Shown piece by piece: positions 11,858 to 23,401 of a stretch of DNA of 64,000 nucleotides. The position numbers were made by a program, and so were the translations under genes. A model generated the notes under the pieces. The model was given only the letters and a program-made list of their open reading frames with translations. It did no database searches and was not told where the DNA came from. This DNA comes from Rhizophagus clarus (lineage: Eukaryota; Glomeromycota; Glomeromycetes; Glomerales; Glomeraceae), in the NCBI GenBank assembly GCA_015698045.1, contig BLAL01000005.1, positions 124,001 to 188,000 on the forward strand, read 5' to 3'. How positions within the stretch are numbered: position 1 is the stretch's first letter; each line of letters begins with the position of its first letter.

Positions 11858-12747
11858 AGTTATTTTATTTATTTTAATTTTTAATTAACATTTGAAACAT
11901 TACGTCGAACGAGATAGAATTTTAAATAAAAACAATACAAACATTTAATTTTTTTTCCAATCTGACTAGCGGAAGATTTACTGTAATAGCAAAAAAATAT
12001 ATATATTGTATGTAGATATTTTAAACATATTTATATATTTTTTTTACCATATAATAATGAAGAGAAGCGAGAACTTTCAAAAGTAATGTAATAAATAAAA
12101 TTTTTTTATTATGCATAAACTTTAAATCAAATATATTCTCCTTTGTGTGATCAGTAATTGGGCGCGTTAAATGATGATGTAATCGATAACCGAAGTAAAG
12201 TATAAAAAAAATGAGTCATTACTTCTAACATTTCATTGCTAATGATGTAATTTTGCATCATAATTTTAATTTAACGTTTGTACCTCAATATACTGTATAA
12301 CGCAAAAAGATTGATGAGTCCGCGTATTACGAGCTGAACTAACAAACATACCAAACTTACTACGAATATTTATGGATGCTTATGATGCTTATTCATTACA
12401 TTTGGAAATAATAATAAATCGCGTCACTTTTATCTAGTCTACAATAGTGTTTACAATAGTGTTTACCATAGCCTTAATTAATATTTTATTGAATTATTTA
12501 TTACTCCTAGTATTGTTGTTTTCTTTCGGAAGTGACTAATTATTACACTAATACTGCGCATAATAAGATTTTTTTTTCCGGAATTTGGGGTTCCGATTTT
12601 GTTTGTTTCACACGATTTTTTTATATTTAATTCAATTGATTTTTTTTTTTTTTTTTTCGTTAAAAAAAAAAAAAAATTTTTTTCAGACAGAAAGTTAACC
12701 GTTCCAAAATTCAAAGTTTTTTTTTTCGCATAAAAAAAAAGAAAAAA
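11858..12747. other. Intergenic DNA between glycosyltransferase and MBL-fold genes
   Basis: No gene is seen. T- and A-tracts at 12635-12680 and 12719-12748 lead up to the start codon at 12748, as before several genes in this window. A minus-strand open frame at 12478-12714 is driven by these homopolymers and is not supported. Confidence 0.5.
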
Positions 12748-13589
12748 ATGAACAATTCTTTAACTAAACTTCCTGATTTTCAAAAATTCATAGAGATTTT
12801 ACCAAATATATATCGAGCGACTTTTAGTCAAAATTATGCAAAACTTTCATATCCGATTAATGTTTTCCTCATTCACATTCCTGTGACTAAGGATTGTATC
12901 CTGCTTGATACATCGGATCCAACTAACACCAATCAACTTTTGATCGCTCTTTCCGATCATTTCTCTTCATATTCAGATTTTAATTTAAAATATATCGGAT
13001 TAACTGATAATAATTATGATCATACGGGTTCTGTAACCAAATTATTAGAAGAATATGAAGAAGTTAAAGTGTTACTTGGTGAATCCGGAGATATTAAGAG
13101 TTGTGATTATTTGTTCAAAAATGTAAAAGAAGAAATTTTGAATAAGTATCAAATCATTAAACAAGGTAATGAGGATGAATTCGAATATCATAATATTCTT
13201 AAACCAATCTTTACACTCGGAAATCCATCAGGTAAGAAAAAAAAAAAAAAAAATTTTTTTTCTCTCTCCGAAAGAAGGTTCAATGCTAATTTTAATATTT
13301 GTATTTTTTAAAAATAATAGGCTCGCTTTCATTTTTGCATATACCCACGAATTCAATTTTTATTGGAGATATGATTACAAACATTTCACATATCCCTCTT
13401 TCATCAAATCCATCAATTACGTTACCATTAACTTTAACCACAACTCAATTAAATAATATTAAATTAGCTATAAATCAGATTTCTCAACTAGATAATGTAG
13501 AACATATATTTCCTTCTCATGATCATAGTCATTGCGGCTTTAATATTGAATTTCTTAGAACTTTTATTAAAAATACTTTTTATTCGTGA
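12748..13589 (+). CDS. Metallo-beta-lactamase-fold protein with altered metal motif
   Basis: Two exons, 12748-13231 and 13321-13589, with a phase 1 GT-AG intron of 89 nt, give 250 residues. The fold is recognised from the usual order: INVFLIH strand, CILLDTSD (residues 50-57), LKYIGLTDNNYDHTGS (80-95), GNPSGSLSFL across the intron, SIFIGDMI, and a C-terminal FPSHDHSHCG. The canonical HxHxDH metal motif reads DNNYDH here: the first two histidines are absent while the final D91-H92 pair, the GD and the last His survive. It may therefore bind one metal or be non-catalytic. It is convergent with the folate gene, whose stop lies 126 bp away. Substrate cannot be inferred. Confidence 0.75.
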
Positions 13590-13715
13590 CATCAAAAATG
13601 TGAATAATTAATAATTTTTTTTTTTAAAAAAAAAAAAAAAATTGAGATTTGAACCATTAATTTAAATTTTTTTAAAAGAAATTTACTTTTTTTTTTAAAG
13701 TTTTTTTTTTTTTTT

Positions 13716-15035
13716 TTAGTTGTAAACTTTAATTTGAAGAAATCTAAATAAATCTGCAATAAAATACAAACTTCCACATAATACAACCAATCCACCTTCT
13801 TTGTTACACTTTGTGTAAGCATGATAAAGTGCCTCTCTTAAATTTTCAGCAACAAATGCGTCAATATTTTCTTTTACATCCTTCGCAACTTTTATGATTT
13901 CTTTAGGATCATAACTACTTATCCATGACATACCTTCCACCTGTGAAAAATCAACGGCCGTTAATGAATCATCATCTTTTAATAAAATTTCAAACATTTC
14001 TGCAATATTCTTTCCTTTTGTAGCAGCAAATATCCAATGAATTTTGATTAATTTATTCTCATATTGTTTGTCAATAAAAGTTCTTAATACTTTTACAGCT
14101 TGTGGATTATGAGCACCATCAATCAAAAGATTAGATGTTATAGACATTTCAAGAATATTCGACAATATAGAAGCATCTATCCACTGTAATCTTCCTGGCC
14201 ATTTAGTTGATTCAATTCCAATAATAATATCTTCATTAGTTATATGTGTAAACTTTTTTTCGGACTTTCTTAAAAGATCTAAAGCGAAAATAGCAGTAGC
14301 AGAATTTTCTAATTGAATATCCCCAGGTAGTGGAATATTAATTTTAATATTTGTATTATCTAATAATTTAATTGAAGCTAATCCTGATCGTTCTTGTTCC
14401 CATTTTGCACCATCAACAAGTATAATTTTTGCACAACCAATTTCTTCAGCATATCTCTTTAATGTATCTAAAGCTTTTTCTTCAATTTGTGGAGCAATAA
14501 TAACATTTCCATTTGTTTTCATAATTCCAGCTTTTTCTTTTGCAATAGATTCAATATTATCGCCCAAAAAATTTGTATGATCCATTCCTATAGAAGTAAT
14601 AATACTTGATAAGACATTATCAAAAACATTTGTCGCGTCTAATCTTCCACCCAATCCAACTTCTATTATAGAAACATCAACTTGTTGTTTATCAAACCAA
14701 TATAATGATATAGCCGTCAATATTTCAAATGGACTTGACCCTAAATTATTATTAGAATTTATATTCGTTATAAATTCATTTGTTTTTAAGAAATCTTCTC
14801 TTGATATCGGTAAACCATTTATTCTGATCGAATCACGAGGTTCAAGTAAATGTGGTGAATTAAACCTTCCGGTTTTATAACCTGATCGTAAAAGAATTGA
14901 ATCTATATATGCTGAAGTTGAACCTTTACCATTAGTACCAGCTATATGAATTACTGAAAGTCGTTTATGTGGGTTATTTATTAATTCTAGGAGTGAAAAT
15001 ATTCTTTCTAAACCCAAATTGATACCGGTTGACAT
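13716..15035 (-). CDS. FOL3: Dihydrofolate synthase / folylpolyglutamate synthase (FolC/Mur ligase family)
   Basis: A 439-residue intronless protein of the Mur-ligase superfamily that adds glutamate to dihydropteroate or folates in an ATP-dependent reaction. The P-loop HIAGTNGKGST is at residues 30-40. The folate-binding TGRFNSPHLLEPRDSIRING follows at about 55-74. The GLGGRLDATN ATP/Mg block is near 130, GMDHTNFLG near 152, and LLIDGAHNPQA, the C-terminal domain signature, near 305. Length and the SREDF stretch fit fungal dihydrofolate synthase (Fol3) slightly better than the longer mitochondrial Met7-type folylpolyglutamate synthase, but the split between the two is an inference. The ATG at 15035 gives the standard N-terminus (GLERI..LLELI..P). 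All key residues are present, so it should be active. Confidence 0.88.
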   Translation of the reverse strand: MSTGINLGLERIFSLLELINNPHKRLSVIHIAGTNGKGSTSAYIDSILLRSGYKTGRFNSPHLLEPRDSIRINGLPISREDFLKTNEFITNINSNNNLGSSPFEILTAISLYWFDKQQVDVSIIEVGLGGRLDATNVFDNVLSSIITSIGMDHTNFLGDNIESIAKEKAGIMKTNGNVIIAPQIEEKALDTLKRYAEEIGCAKIILVDGAKWEQERSGLASIKLLDNTNIKINIPLPGDIQLENSATAIFALDLLRKSEKKFTHITNEDIIIGIESTKWPGRLQWIDASILSNILEMSITSNLLIDGAHNPQAVKVLRTFIDKQYENKLIKIHWIFAATKGKNIAEMFEILLKDDDSLTAVDFSQVEGMSWISSYDPKEIIKVAKDVKENIDAFVAENLREALYHAYTKCNKEGGLVVLCGSLYFIADLFRFLQIKVYN

Positions 15036-17023
15036 ACTTAAAGAATGTTTTTTAAAAGACGAAAGTTTTTTTTTTTAAAGAAAAAAAAAAAAATTTTTTT
15101 TAACCGGTAAATAGTGACTCCGTAAAAAAAACAAAATAAATAACCGCAGGCACTTCACGTTCAGTCATATCATATAAAAATTTGTATTAACTGTTTTAAT
15201 ATTTAAATTCTAATACAAATATGAGTTGTATTATTATTATTCTTTATCAATTTGCATTTTCACCTAGAGATGCTAAATGTTACGTTACATTTATTATATT
15301 ACGTAACTTATACTGCTTATACTGTGTAACATTACATTTATATGTTTATCAAAATCAAGATAATTTGACCAGCACTACATTAATACTGGCCGAGTTCATA
15401 ATTTATTAATTTAGTTAATATATAACAGATAACGAAATTTAATCACAAGAAATACAATATTAATCACGTTAAGATAAACTCCGTAAAATTGATCATCATC
15501 CAAGCCACCCAAATTTTTAATTCATATATACAATGAGACAAACTTAATACTGATAGTATGAATTTATGATGCTTAGCAAACTTCCGAAACTTCTGTTAGT
15601 AGAGATGAATATTTTATTTTCGTAATGGACACGCATACATGTTCACAGTATATCATTTGTTTCTAAGAATATTAAATTTTATTAGCCGTAATTACTCAAC
15701 AAGAATTAATTATTGAATTTAAATTATTAATTCCAAATAATTCGCAATATATTGTTGATAAATATGAAGAATATGTGGTGCACATCTAACGCGTGTTTGA
15801 TTTGCGGATATAGAATCAGAATTTTATCGTAGTCGTCGGATTCAATACTTCGATCATAATAGAGAGCGAGCTAATGCAATCTTGTTACCATTGATGACTT
15901 GGTGAAGGCTTTAGATGCTTTTTATAGTACTACATTTATCGAAATTATCATGAAATTGTTGCAATAAAGCCAATAATAAAGTGCAAATCTAAAAATATCT
16001 CATATTATTAAACCTGTATGTGTTTTCTTTGCGATAAAATTAAATTTTATCAAGATATGGGCTTAATTTTATACATTGTAAGATCATGCTTTGATACTAG
16101 GTTACTGGCGCAGTCTTCATGAAAATAAGCATATCAGCATATAGTTAGGAATTCAAAATTTTAGAGAAGATATCAAATTCTTCTTATAGTAAAATAATTT
16201 CTCTGTTATAGATTTGAATTCGCGAATACCATTTACGTATGTTAACTATGTTATATAGTAATTCTTTTAACATGGCTAGTATAGATTAATTATATTGTAA
16301 ATAATTGAATTTAATGCAACATTTGACTCTGTTATGGACTTGCTCATGAAAATGTCATTTTTCATTAATCACAATCTGCTGCCATTATTATAAGAGAGGC
16401 ATTTAATATATATGAAAAGGAAACAAGAAATGAATCATTAAATATCAATTGTCAACAGCGAAATATTTCATCTCCTTTCATTTGATTTCTTGAAAAATGA
16501 AAGTTCAGCAACAATTGATTAAAAGTATATTATGATAGCTTCTTTTTAAAAATACAAAAGATGTATTAAATACAAATGACAAATAAATTTTTATTTGGTT
16601 CTCTTGTAATAAATCGCGTGTATTTTAGGAACTTGTGATCCAAATCTACAATAAATGAGCTGTTAAATCCACACAACTTGAGCCTGCTGAATAATAAGAA
16701 TAATAAGAAAAGTGATTACGCGTCAATCTTGTATGAACAAAATTTCTTCTTTTAGGGAAACAATTTGATATATTTATAGACGATTTCTCGTGTTTACAAT
16801 CATGGTGTTTTTGGAAAATCTTTATAAATATGGATAAATTAACTTTCTATTAACGTGTAATAAATCATTCTAAGTTGCCTAATATGTCATGTCAAATAAA
16901 ATTTTCTCTCTTTAACGGAAAAATATCGAAATGAACCACGTTTCTATAAAGATTACATACTTTTTTTTATCGAAACTTTCCTCAAAAATCTTAAACATTT
17001 TCACGCTTTTAATGATCTCAAGG
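15036..17023. other. Intergenic DNA with decayed coding fragments
   Basis: Apart from the probable gene relic at 15689-16483 and the promoter region before the BTB gene at 17024, nothing is recognised. T- and A-tracts at 15067-15100 lie just upstream of the folate gene start. Confidence 0.45.
15689..16483 (+). pseudogene. Relic of an unrecognised protein-coding gene
   Basis: Three separate stretches read like protein. At 15689-15790 is a frame containing EFKLLIPNNSQYIVDKYEEY. At 15807-15967 is one containing EFYRSRRIQYFDHNRERANA that, after a one-base shift, continues DDLVKALDAFYSTTFIEII. Near 16365-16483 is one containing AAIIIREAFNIYEKETRNES. Stops and frameshifts separate them. Composition and amphipathic pattern suggest once-coding sequence, but I cannot name the family. 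A transposon-derived or host gene origin are equally possible. Confidence 0.35.
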
Positions 17024-17881
17024 ATGAGTTCATCAAATGAGGACGAACGTATCATATTAAATGTTGGTGGTATCAAGGTAAAAAAAGAAAGATATTTTGC
17101 TATGTATAATATATGCATGCGTGTGTAATATTTAAACAAACAATTTGAATAATTTTTTTTTTTTTTTCGTTAGTACGAAACGTATAAATCAACATTAGCG
17201 GCTTATCCCAATACATTTCTTGGAGCGATGTTTCAAGAAAGGAATCAGCAGTTACGTCATCCAACAAATGGAAATGAATATTTCTTTGATCGTAATGGTT
17301 ATGCATTTCGTTACATTCTCGAATTTTATCGAAATGGGAAACTCTTGTTACCAGATTCTAAAGATAATGATATTTCAGGAAATGGATTAACTTGTGTTTC
17401 ATACAAAGAATTGTTACAAGAAGTCGATTATTTCCAGATTCCAATAGAAGATAATTTGGAAGATTTTCCTTCTAATGAAGAATTGGCCAAAATATTAGAT
17501 GGATTTATTCAAACATTAAAGAAATGTATCCATCATTTAAAAAGGGAGTTTGTTAAAGGTTTATATCAATTCGTTATCGTTTTTTACGAAGTACCGTGCA
17601 TTAATATTTCATTGGAAGTAATAAATTACTATACAGCTCCTGGTAATAATACTATAATTAAACTATTAAAACCATATTCAGCTTGTGCTTATAGCATATT
17701 AGATTTATACGGAGATAAGATTATTGATAAATTTAATTCTAGGGATGATTTATATATTAGCTTAATTGATTGTAATGTTCCTTCTCCTGCTCATGGTAAA
17801 GTAAAAGTCTTGCATATCTATTTGGATGCTAGTTTCTTTGACATTGAAAATGTTCTTAAACATTCAAAAGAATTAAATTAG
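17024..17881 (+). CDS. BTB/POZ (KCTD/T1-type) domain protein
   Basis: Two exons, 17024-17077 and 17174-17881, with a 96 nt phase 0 GT-AG intron, give 253 residues. The BTB fold starts at once: DERIILNVGGIK|YETYKSTL, the classic T1 tetramerisation entry. It continues through FFDRNGYAFRYILEFYRNGKL (about residues 52-72) and a LLQEVDYFQIP helix. These domains self-associate and often link substrates to Cullin-3 ubiquitin ligases. The C-terminal 120 residues form a second conserved module that also occurs at 2-358 and 18074-19438. An upstream in-frame ATG at 17012 exists; 17024 is preferred because it matches the start of the neighbouring paralogue (MGSNDERIILNVGGIK). It is convergent with that paralogue, stop to stop 192 bp. 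Confidence 0.82.
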
Positions 17882-18073
17882 TTGTTTTATATTTGTAATT
17901 TTTTTTTGATAATCTTTTCTTAAATAAATTCCACTTTTTGTACATATATTGTTAATGCATTTATATATATCTAGATTATTTTACACAGATACTTTGCATT
18001 TTTAATATATTTTATTTATAAAAATACATTCAATGTTCATATACCAAATAGAAAAATATATAAATTTAATCAA

Positions 18074-19438
18074 CTATCTTCTAATTAAAGAAGATTTAGA
18101 AAAAATATATTGAGTATTAAATTGAATTAGTATCGTAATAGTAACTATAATAATATTACTCGATAGACTTATTTTAATTTCGATCGCATCATTAAAATCT
18201 CTCGTCAATTTTTTTATAATCTCGTTTCCATACCATTCCAATAATTTAAATCCGCATGCTTTAAATGGTTTCATAATTTCTTTTATTCTATCAATATCTA
18301 AATCAAACTCAATTGAAGATGAATGTTGATTTGCTTTTCCTTGATTTTGATCAAATTTTAATAATCTAGAATGAAAATAAATATTAATTTGTCCTCTTAT
18401 ATTATGATGTATCTCATAAATTACATCACTTAATGCTATTACGAATGAATCTAAAAGTTGTACATTTTCTTCAATTGTTGCCCATCTACGTAACCTAACC
18501 ATTTCAATATTATTATTTTTAATGTTCGTTGCATATACGTTTTGTGAATAATTTTGAGAAACAGGGTTATTATATTGAGGATATTGGGAAGTATTAGAAG
18601 AATATTGAGAAACATTTGAATGCTGAGGAGTATTTGGATGTGGATAAGTAAGAGAAGTATTAGAATGTTGAGGAGTATTTGAATGTGGATAAGTAAGAGA
18701 AGCATTAGAAGTTTGAAGAATATTTGATTGTGGATAAGTAAGAGAAGTATTAGAAGTTTGAAGAATATTTGAATGTGGATAAGTAAGAGAATTATTTGAT
18801 TGTTGAGGAGTATTTGAATGTTGATAAGTAAGAGAATTATTTGAATATTGAGGATATTGAGTATTAGGTTGATGAGATTGAGGACCAGATGTGCCAAAAT
18901 TTCTACCATCACTAATTGGGGTTGCACTAGGAAGATTATTAATTGGTGGCTCTTTTTTTGAATCATTTGATGTCGTGGAAGAAAAAGATGTCACTGACAG
19001 TTCTTTAAATAAATCTCTAATTTCATTTAAATCATATTCTTTATCATCATGATCTTCGTCTTTTAATTCATTTGGAATTTTAAAAAATTCAAATTCTAAA
19101 ATCATTTCTTTAAGACTAACTCCATTACAATATCCTGAATCATTTGAAGGCGTCCATAAAATTTGTCCTGTACGATAATATTCTAAAACATAACGAAATG
19201 CATACCCATTACGATCAAAGAAATATTCATTATCTTTTTTTTGTCGTTTAAAATTTTCACCAAAAAATATTCCAAGATATGTTTCAGGATATTTAATGAG
19301 CGTCGATCTATTGGTTTCGTACTAATAAAAAAAATTAAATTAAAAAAATAAAAGAGACCTTAAAAAAAAGTTATTTTAATAATAAAATACCTTAATTCCT
19401 CCAACATTTAGAATAATTCTTTCGTCATTTGATCCCAT
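18074..19438 (-). CDS. BTB/POZ (KCTD/T1-type) protein with Ser/Asn/Gln repeat insert
   Basis: Two exons, 19438-19391 and 19321-18074, flank a 69 nt phase 0 intron at the same codon as in the convergent paralogue (after NVGGIK). The protein has 431 residues. The T1-type BTB domain covers about 1-95 (FFDRNGYAFRYVLEYYRTG). A Ser/Asn/Gln/Pro-rich insert follows, containing five 15-residue repeats at about 176-250. A folded C-terminal module (about 295-400) includes MKPFKACGFKLLEWYG, matching the tail of the other two BTB copies. The low-complexity insert is the main difference from its neighbour and implies repeat expansion after duplication. A role as a ubiquitin-ligase adaptor is inferred from the domain only. 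Confidence 0.8.
18620..18844 (-). repeat. Five in-frame 45 bp repeats inside the BTB gene
   Basis: Five consecutive 45 bp units each encode 15 residues of the pattern SNxSLTYPxSNTPQH. The second and third units carry SNILQT at the end instead, showing unequal expansion. The unit length is a multiple of three, so copy changes keep the frame open. Confidence 0.8.
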
Positions 19439-20150
19439 CTTAAATCGTATTTTTTTTTTTTTTAAAGTTTTTGTAAAAAAAAAAAAATAAAAAAAAAAAA
19501 GGTTTATGTTTAACCGGGAATTCAATTCCGACAAATGGCTTTTTGTGTTGATTAATTTCACCAATTTTGGTAAAACAAAGACTTAACTTATTAAACTCAC
19601 AAAGGTTGATGACCGCGGGTCAAGAATATAATTGGATGAAATCGGTTTGTGTAACATCCATCCTTGGCATTGTATGTACTGTACATATATAAAGCATTGA
19701 TATAACTGGCCCTTTTTTATTATGAGATATGTAGATTACAAAAAAAAAGTAAAAATTTGGTGATCGACCAAAATTTAAAGATAATGTACTGTACGTACGT
19801 GATGCCTGCAGTATTAGAGTTAAATCTTGATATAAACAATTTTAGCAAAAGCTATCACATTAAAAGTCATTATATGACGATAAAATTGAAATTTATGATA
19901 AATACATTAAATAGGTTGTTAAGTGTTATACATAAATATACAATAATTCATGCACCAAAATTACGTGGTCTCAAAACGCCAAAATGACCATATTTCTAAT
20001 AGCAAATCATAACTAAGTAAAAAAATCGTAAAGACAAAAAAGCTTTCCGAGGTTTAGTTCAAAAAAATTGATTTTCACTCTTCATATCTGTGTTTTGATG
20101 TGCTTTCCTATATTCAAATAAAATTTTAGTATAAAAAAAAAACAAAATAT
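19439..20150. other. Intergenic DNA, nothing recognised
   Basis: This lies between the BTB gene start and the kinase 3' end. It holds A/T homopolymers near 19450-19500 and no supported gene. Confidence 0.5.
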
Positions 20151-22868
20151 TTAGTTATCCAAACAAAATTTACTACCTTTGGTTTGAGGGATAATATTTA
20201 ATTCTTCAATATTACGTTTTTTTTGTAGCTGGCTCTTAATCGTGGAAATTACTTTTGATGAAGGACTATAATAAAAAAAAAAAAAAAAATTTTTTTAATA
20301 AAAATTACATTTGATTGATTTATAGTACTCAAAAAAAAAAAAAATAAAACCTTTGAACATCGTTTATATCAAACTCGTATTCTTTTGAAATATATTCTGA
20401 AATAAAAAATAAATCAATATAAAACAAATAATTTCTGATAGTAATTTAAGTTTACCTTCAATATTTGATTTCTCATCCAATTCTTCTGTTTAAACAAAAT
20501 ATCATAGTTAATTATAAAAAAACATGTATATGTGACAAATAAACAAATAATTACATACTTAATGGCTTGAAAATTAAGGATTTTAGTGGTCTACTGGTAT
20601 AAATTGCACCCGGATGTTGAGAATTTGAGGAATTCTGAATTGCGAAATTTTTATTGTGTGAAGATGAACTAGAATATTATATTAACCAAAGATACATTAA
20701 TATTAAATATTCTCCATACAGTACTGTAATTAATTCTTATACCTTTGAATATCATTTATGTCAAGATCATATTCTTTTGAAGTGTAATCTATTAAGAACG
20801 AGATTAAAAAGTGTTAACTCAAAATGTTATATAGGACACGCTGTGATAATTAATCCCAAACTAGCCCAAAACTTTTGACGTTTGATAAATAAAAGATGAC
20901 AGTGTTACATACCTGGATTAATATTAAACGATAATGTATTAATAGACAAAGATTTAGAAGTCAAAGATCTTAATGGTCTACTTGTATAAATTGCTTTTGT
21001 ATGGGTTTATCAGTAAATTTAGGTCCTAGTTTTTTAGATTTTATTAATTCGAGTCGTTTTTCTTCAGCTTGATCGAGTTGTTTCCTGTGTTCATCATTTT
21101 CATGTTCTTTGTAGAAATCAAAGTACCTAATTTTCCATATAGTATCTAGTATCTCCGATGTGTAAGGTCTTTTTGATGGGTTGGGGTCCCAACACCTTTT
21201 CATTAAGTTTGCGAAACACTCGGGTGTATCATTTGTAATTTCGGGTCGTTTCCCATCAATAATCTTACAAATAAGAGAAATATCATGTTCAACATCAGCA
21301 AAAGGTTTGCATCCTGATGTAAGTTCCCACATGATCATGCCGAGACTATAAATATCAGATGCTTTTGAAAATTTAGCACCATGAAATATTTCAGGTGCAA
21401 TATAAGGTATTACTCCATATATCTCGTTATTTATTGTAGTATTATATGCAGGTTGTGATAATCCAAAATCTCCAATTTTCCAAGAATCTTGAGCGGTTAA
21501 TAATATATTTCCACTATGAAGATCTCGATGTATAAAATTAATTTTATGAATAACTTAAAGTCTGATAAAAAAAGAAGTCAACCTTAGCTCTTATAAATAC
21601 AACTATGAATAATAAACATATTATTATACTATACCCGTCTGAAATTTGGAACAAAACAGAGAATTTTTCTTTCCATGTGATACTTTGAAAATTATTGTGT
21701 AAATAATTATGTAAATTTCCTCCATCGGCATAATTCATCACTATCATGTATTCATCTGTCGTGGGATCTTTTGTAATACCATGACATTTGATAATAAAAC
21801 GAAAATCTTCGCATAATTGATAATATGATTTTAACTATAAATTTTTAGAAATTTAAACATTAACAAATAAGCAAAAAAAAATAACGAAAAGAAAAGTATG
21901 ATATAATGTTGATGTATTTACCTCATTTAAAAAAGACTTGGTAATATTTTTTGAACTTGGGAATTTTTTTACGGCAACTTTGATTTCAGTTTCCGCAAAT
22001 TCTATATTCAACCATTTTCGACTTTTAAACCAAATTGCTTGATAAATGATACCAAAACCACCTTGCGCTATTTTTCTATCAATTCTAATTTTTGAATATG
22101 AAATCCACTCTAACGATAAAAGACGCCTATTAGGATTATAATAAAAAAAATCTAACTGATAAGTAGAATAAGACCTAAGATAGTTATTAGTTATAATATT
22201 ATTTCCATTAATGAAGTCGATAGTGATAAATATTACTCTATCGCATTTTCTACATAGAGATTTATCCGTTAATCCAAAAATAATGGATGTTGTCAAACAA
22301 TGTCGCATCTTGAACACCATTTTTGACAATCAAATGTAAACAAAAGAACTTCACAACAAGTTATACACAGACTATGAGTATCCCACCAAGGTAAATGAAG
22401 AATTTGAATGGATGATTTAGTCAAAGTTGATTCTATCCATCCAGTAGAAATTTTATAAAAATCTGAACATATTATGATTCCTGAATCCTGATAAATCAAG
22501 TTTCCACATAATTTGCAATTTTTTTCAATATCAGAGACAAGTCTATCGTTACGATAAGAATTGTTGATTATTTGTTTAAAATATGTGACCTTAAAATAAA
22601 GAACGCATTATGTACAAAGACATAAATCCAGGTATTTATGATTATCAATAACATAATTAACGTATTGTAATAAGCATTTTTCACAGTATCTTTGTTTAAA
22701 TAAAAGTGTTTCAGTATACGGATTTTTACAATAAAAACAATTGATATCGTTTTCATTAAATGAAATAAACTTAATTGGAATGGGACTAGATTTTAATTTT
22801 GGCGTTGGATCAAAAGAATCATCATTTGATACGAATTCTATTGTATATTCTTGGTTTGCAAGTTCCAT
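20151..22868 (-). pseudogene. TKL-type protein kinase gene with cysteine-rich N-terminus, disrupted
   Basis: A recognisable tyrosine-kinase-like kinase of the type greatly expanded in glomeromycetes. Start MELANQ at 22868 leads to a Cys-rich region (CFYCKNPYTETLLFKQRYCEKC, split by residues). Next come a WIESTLTK..LPWWD segment, the Gly loop IAQGGFGIIYQA, the VAVKKF lysine, HRDLHSGN, GDFGLSQP and PYIAPEIFHG. C-terminal exons carry repeated YTSRPL(K/R)SL motifs, ending near 20151. Introns can be seen at 21921-21835 and from 21634. The frame breaks near 22612 and 22312. A TAA follows the splice site near 21556 where the family has a Lys, and the tail shifts frame near 21002. All catalytic motifs survive, so the loss is recent, or some breaks are assembly errors. 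Confidence 0.7.
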
Positions 22869-23401
22869 TATATTATTTTTGTTTTTTGAAAAAATACGAC
22901 TATATTTATAGATGGAGCAGATCAATCAGATGATATAATGATCGAGGTATGCGACAGGCGACAAAAAACATTTATTCATCACATTTGTTTGCGCCACAAA
23001 CCTGACAGACGAAACATATGACTCATTGAGTATTGCTGAATTAGTAATGAACCCAAATTCTGGAATTCATATTCAGAAATTTTTTTTTTCTTTCAAGTTA
23101 GTCTGCTAGAACAAAATGATTGCATGGAATGTTCTATGGTGTTCCTCAAATTCCTAATCCGTGTTTTATGTTCCATGCTTTTTCTCCGTAAATGTAACAT
23201 ATTCATGGAATATTTCCAGAAAATATGCTGGGACCATGTGAAAAATATATCGAGTCTGTCTGTTTATTACAATTGCGTGCAAGAACACACTAAGTCTCAT
23301 CTAGTTGATAAAAAAATTATATCTAAGCACACATTATAATGTACTGTACATGATAATTGTAAATAAATCTTATAACGCACGTCAACTTAATAAAATTCTA
23401 A
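22869..23401. other. Intergenic DNA between kinase and F-box genes
   Basis: This includes the presumed promoter of the kinase gene on the minus strand and the 3' side of the F-box gene. No gene is supported; a plus-strand open frame at 23124-23339 lacks protein-like features. Confidence 0.5.

Noticed and set aside
12478-12714. Minus-strand 78-codon frame
   Set aside because: It runs through poly-A/T tracts (Lys/Phe runs) upstream of the MBL-fold gene and has no domain features.
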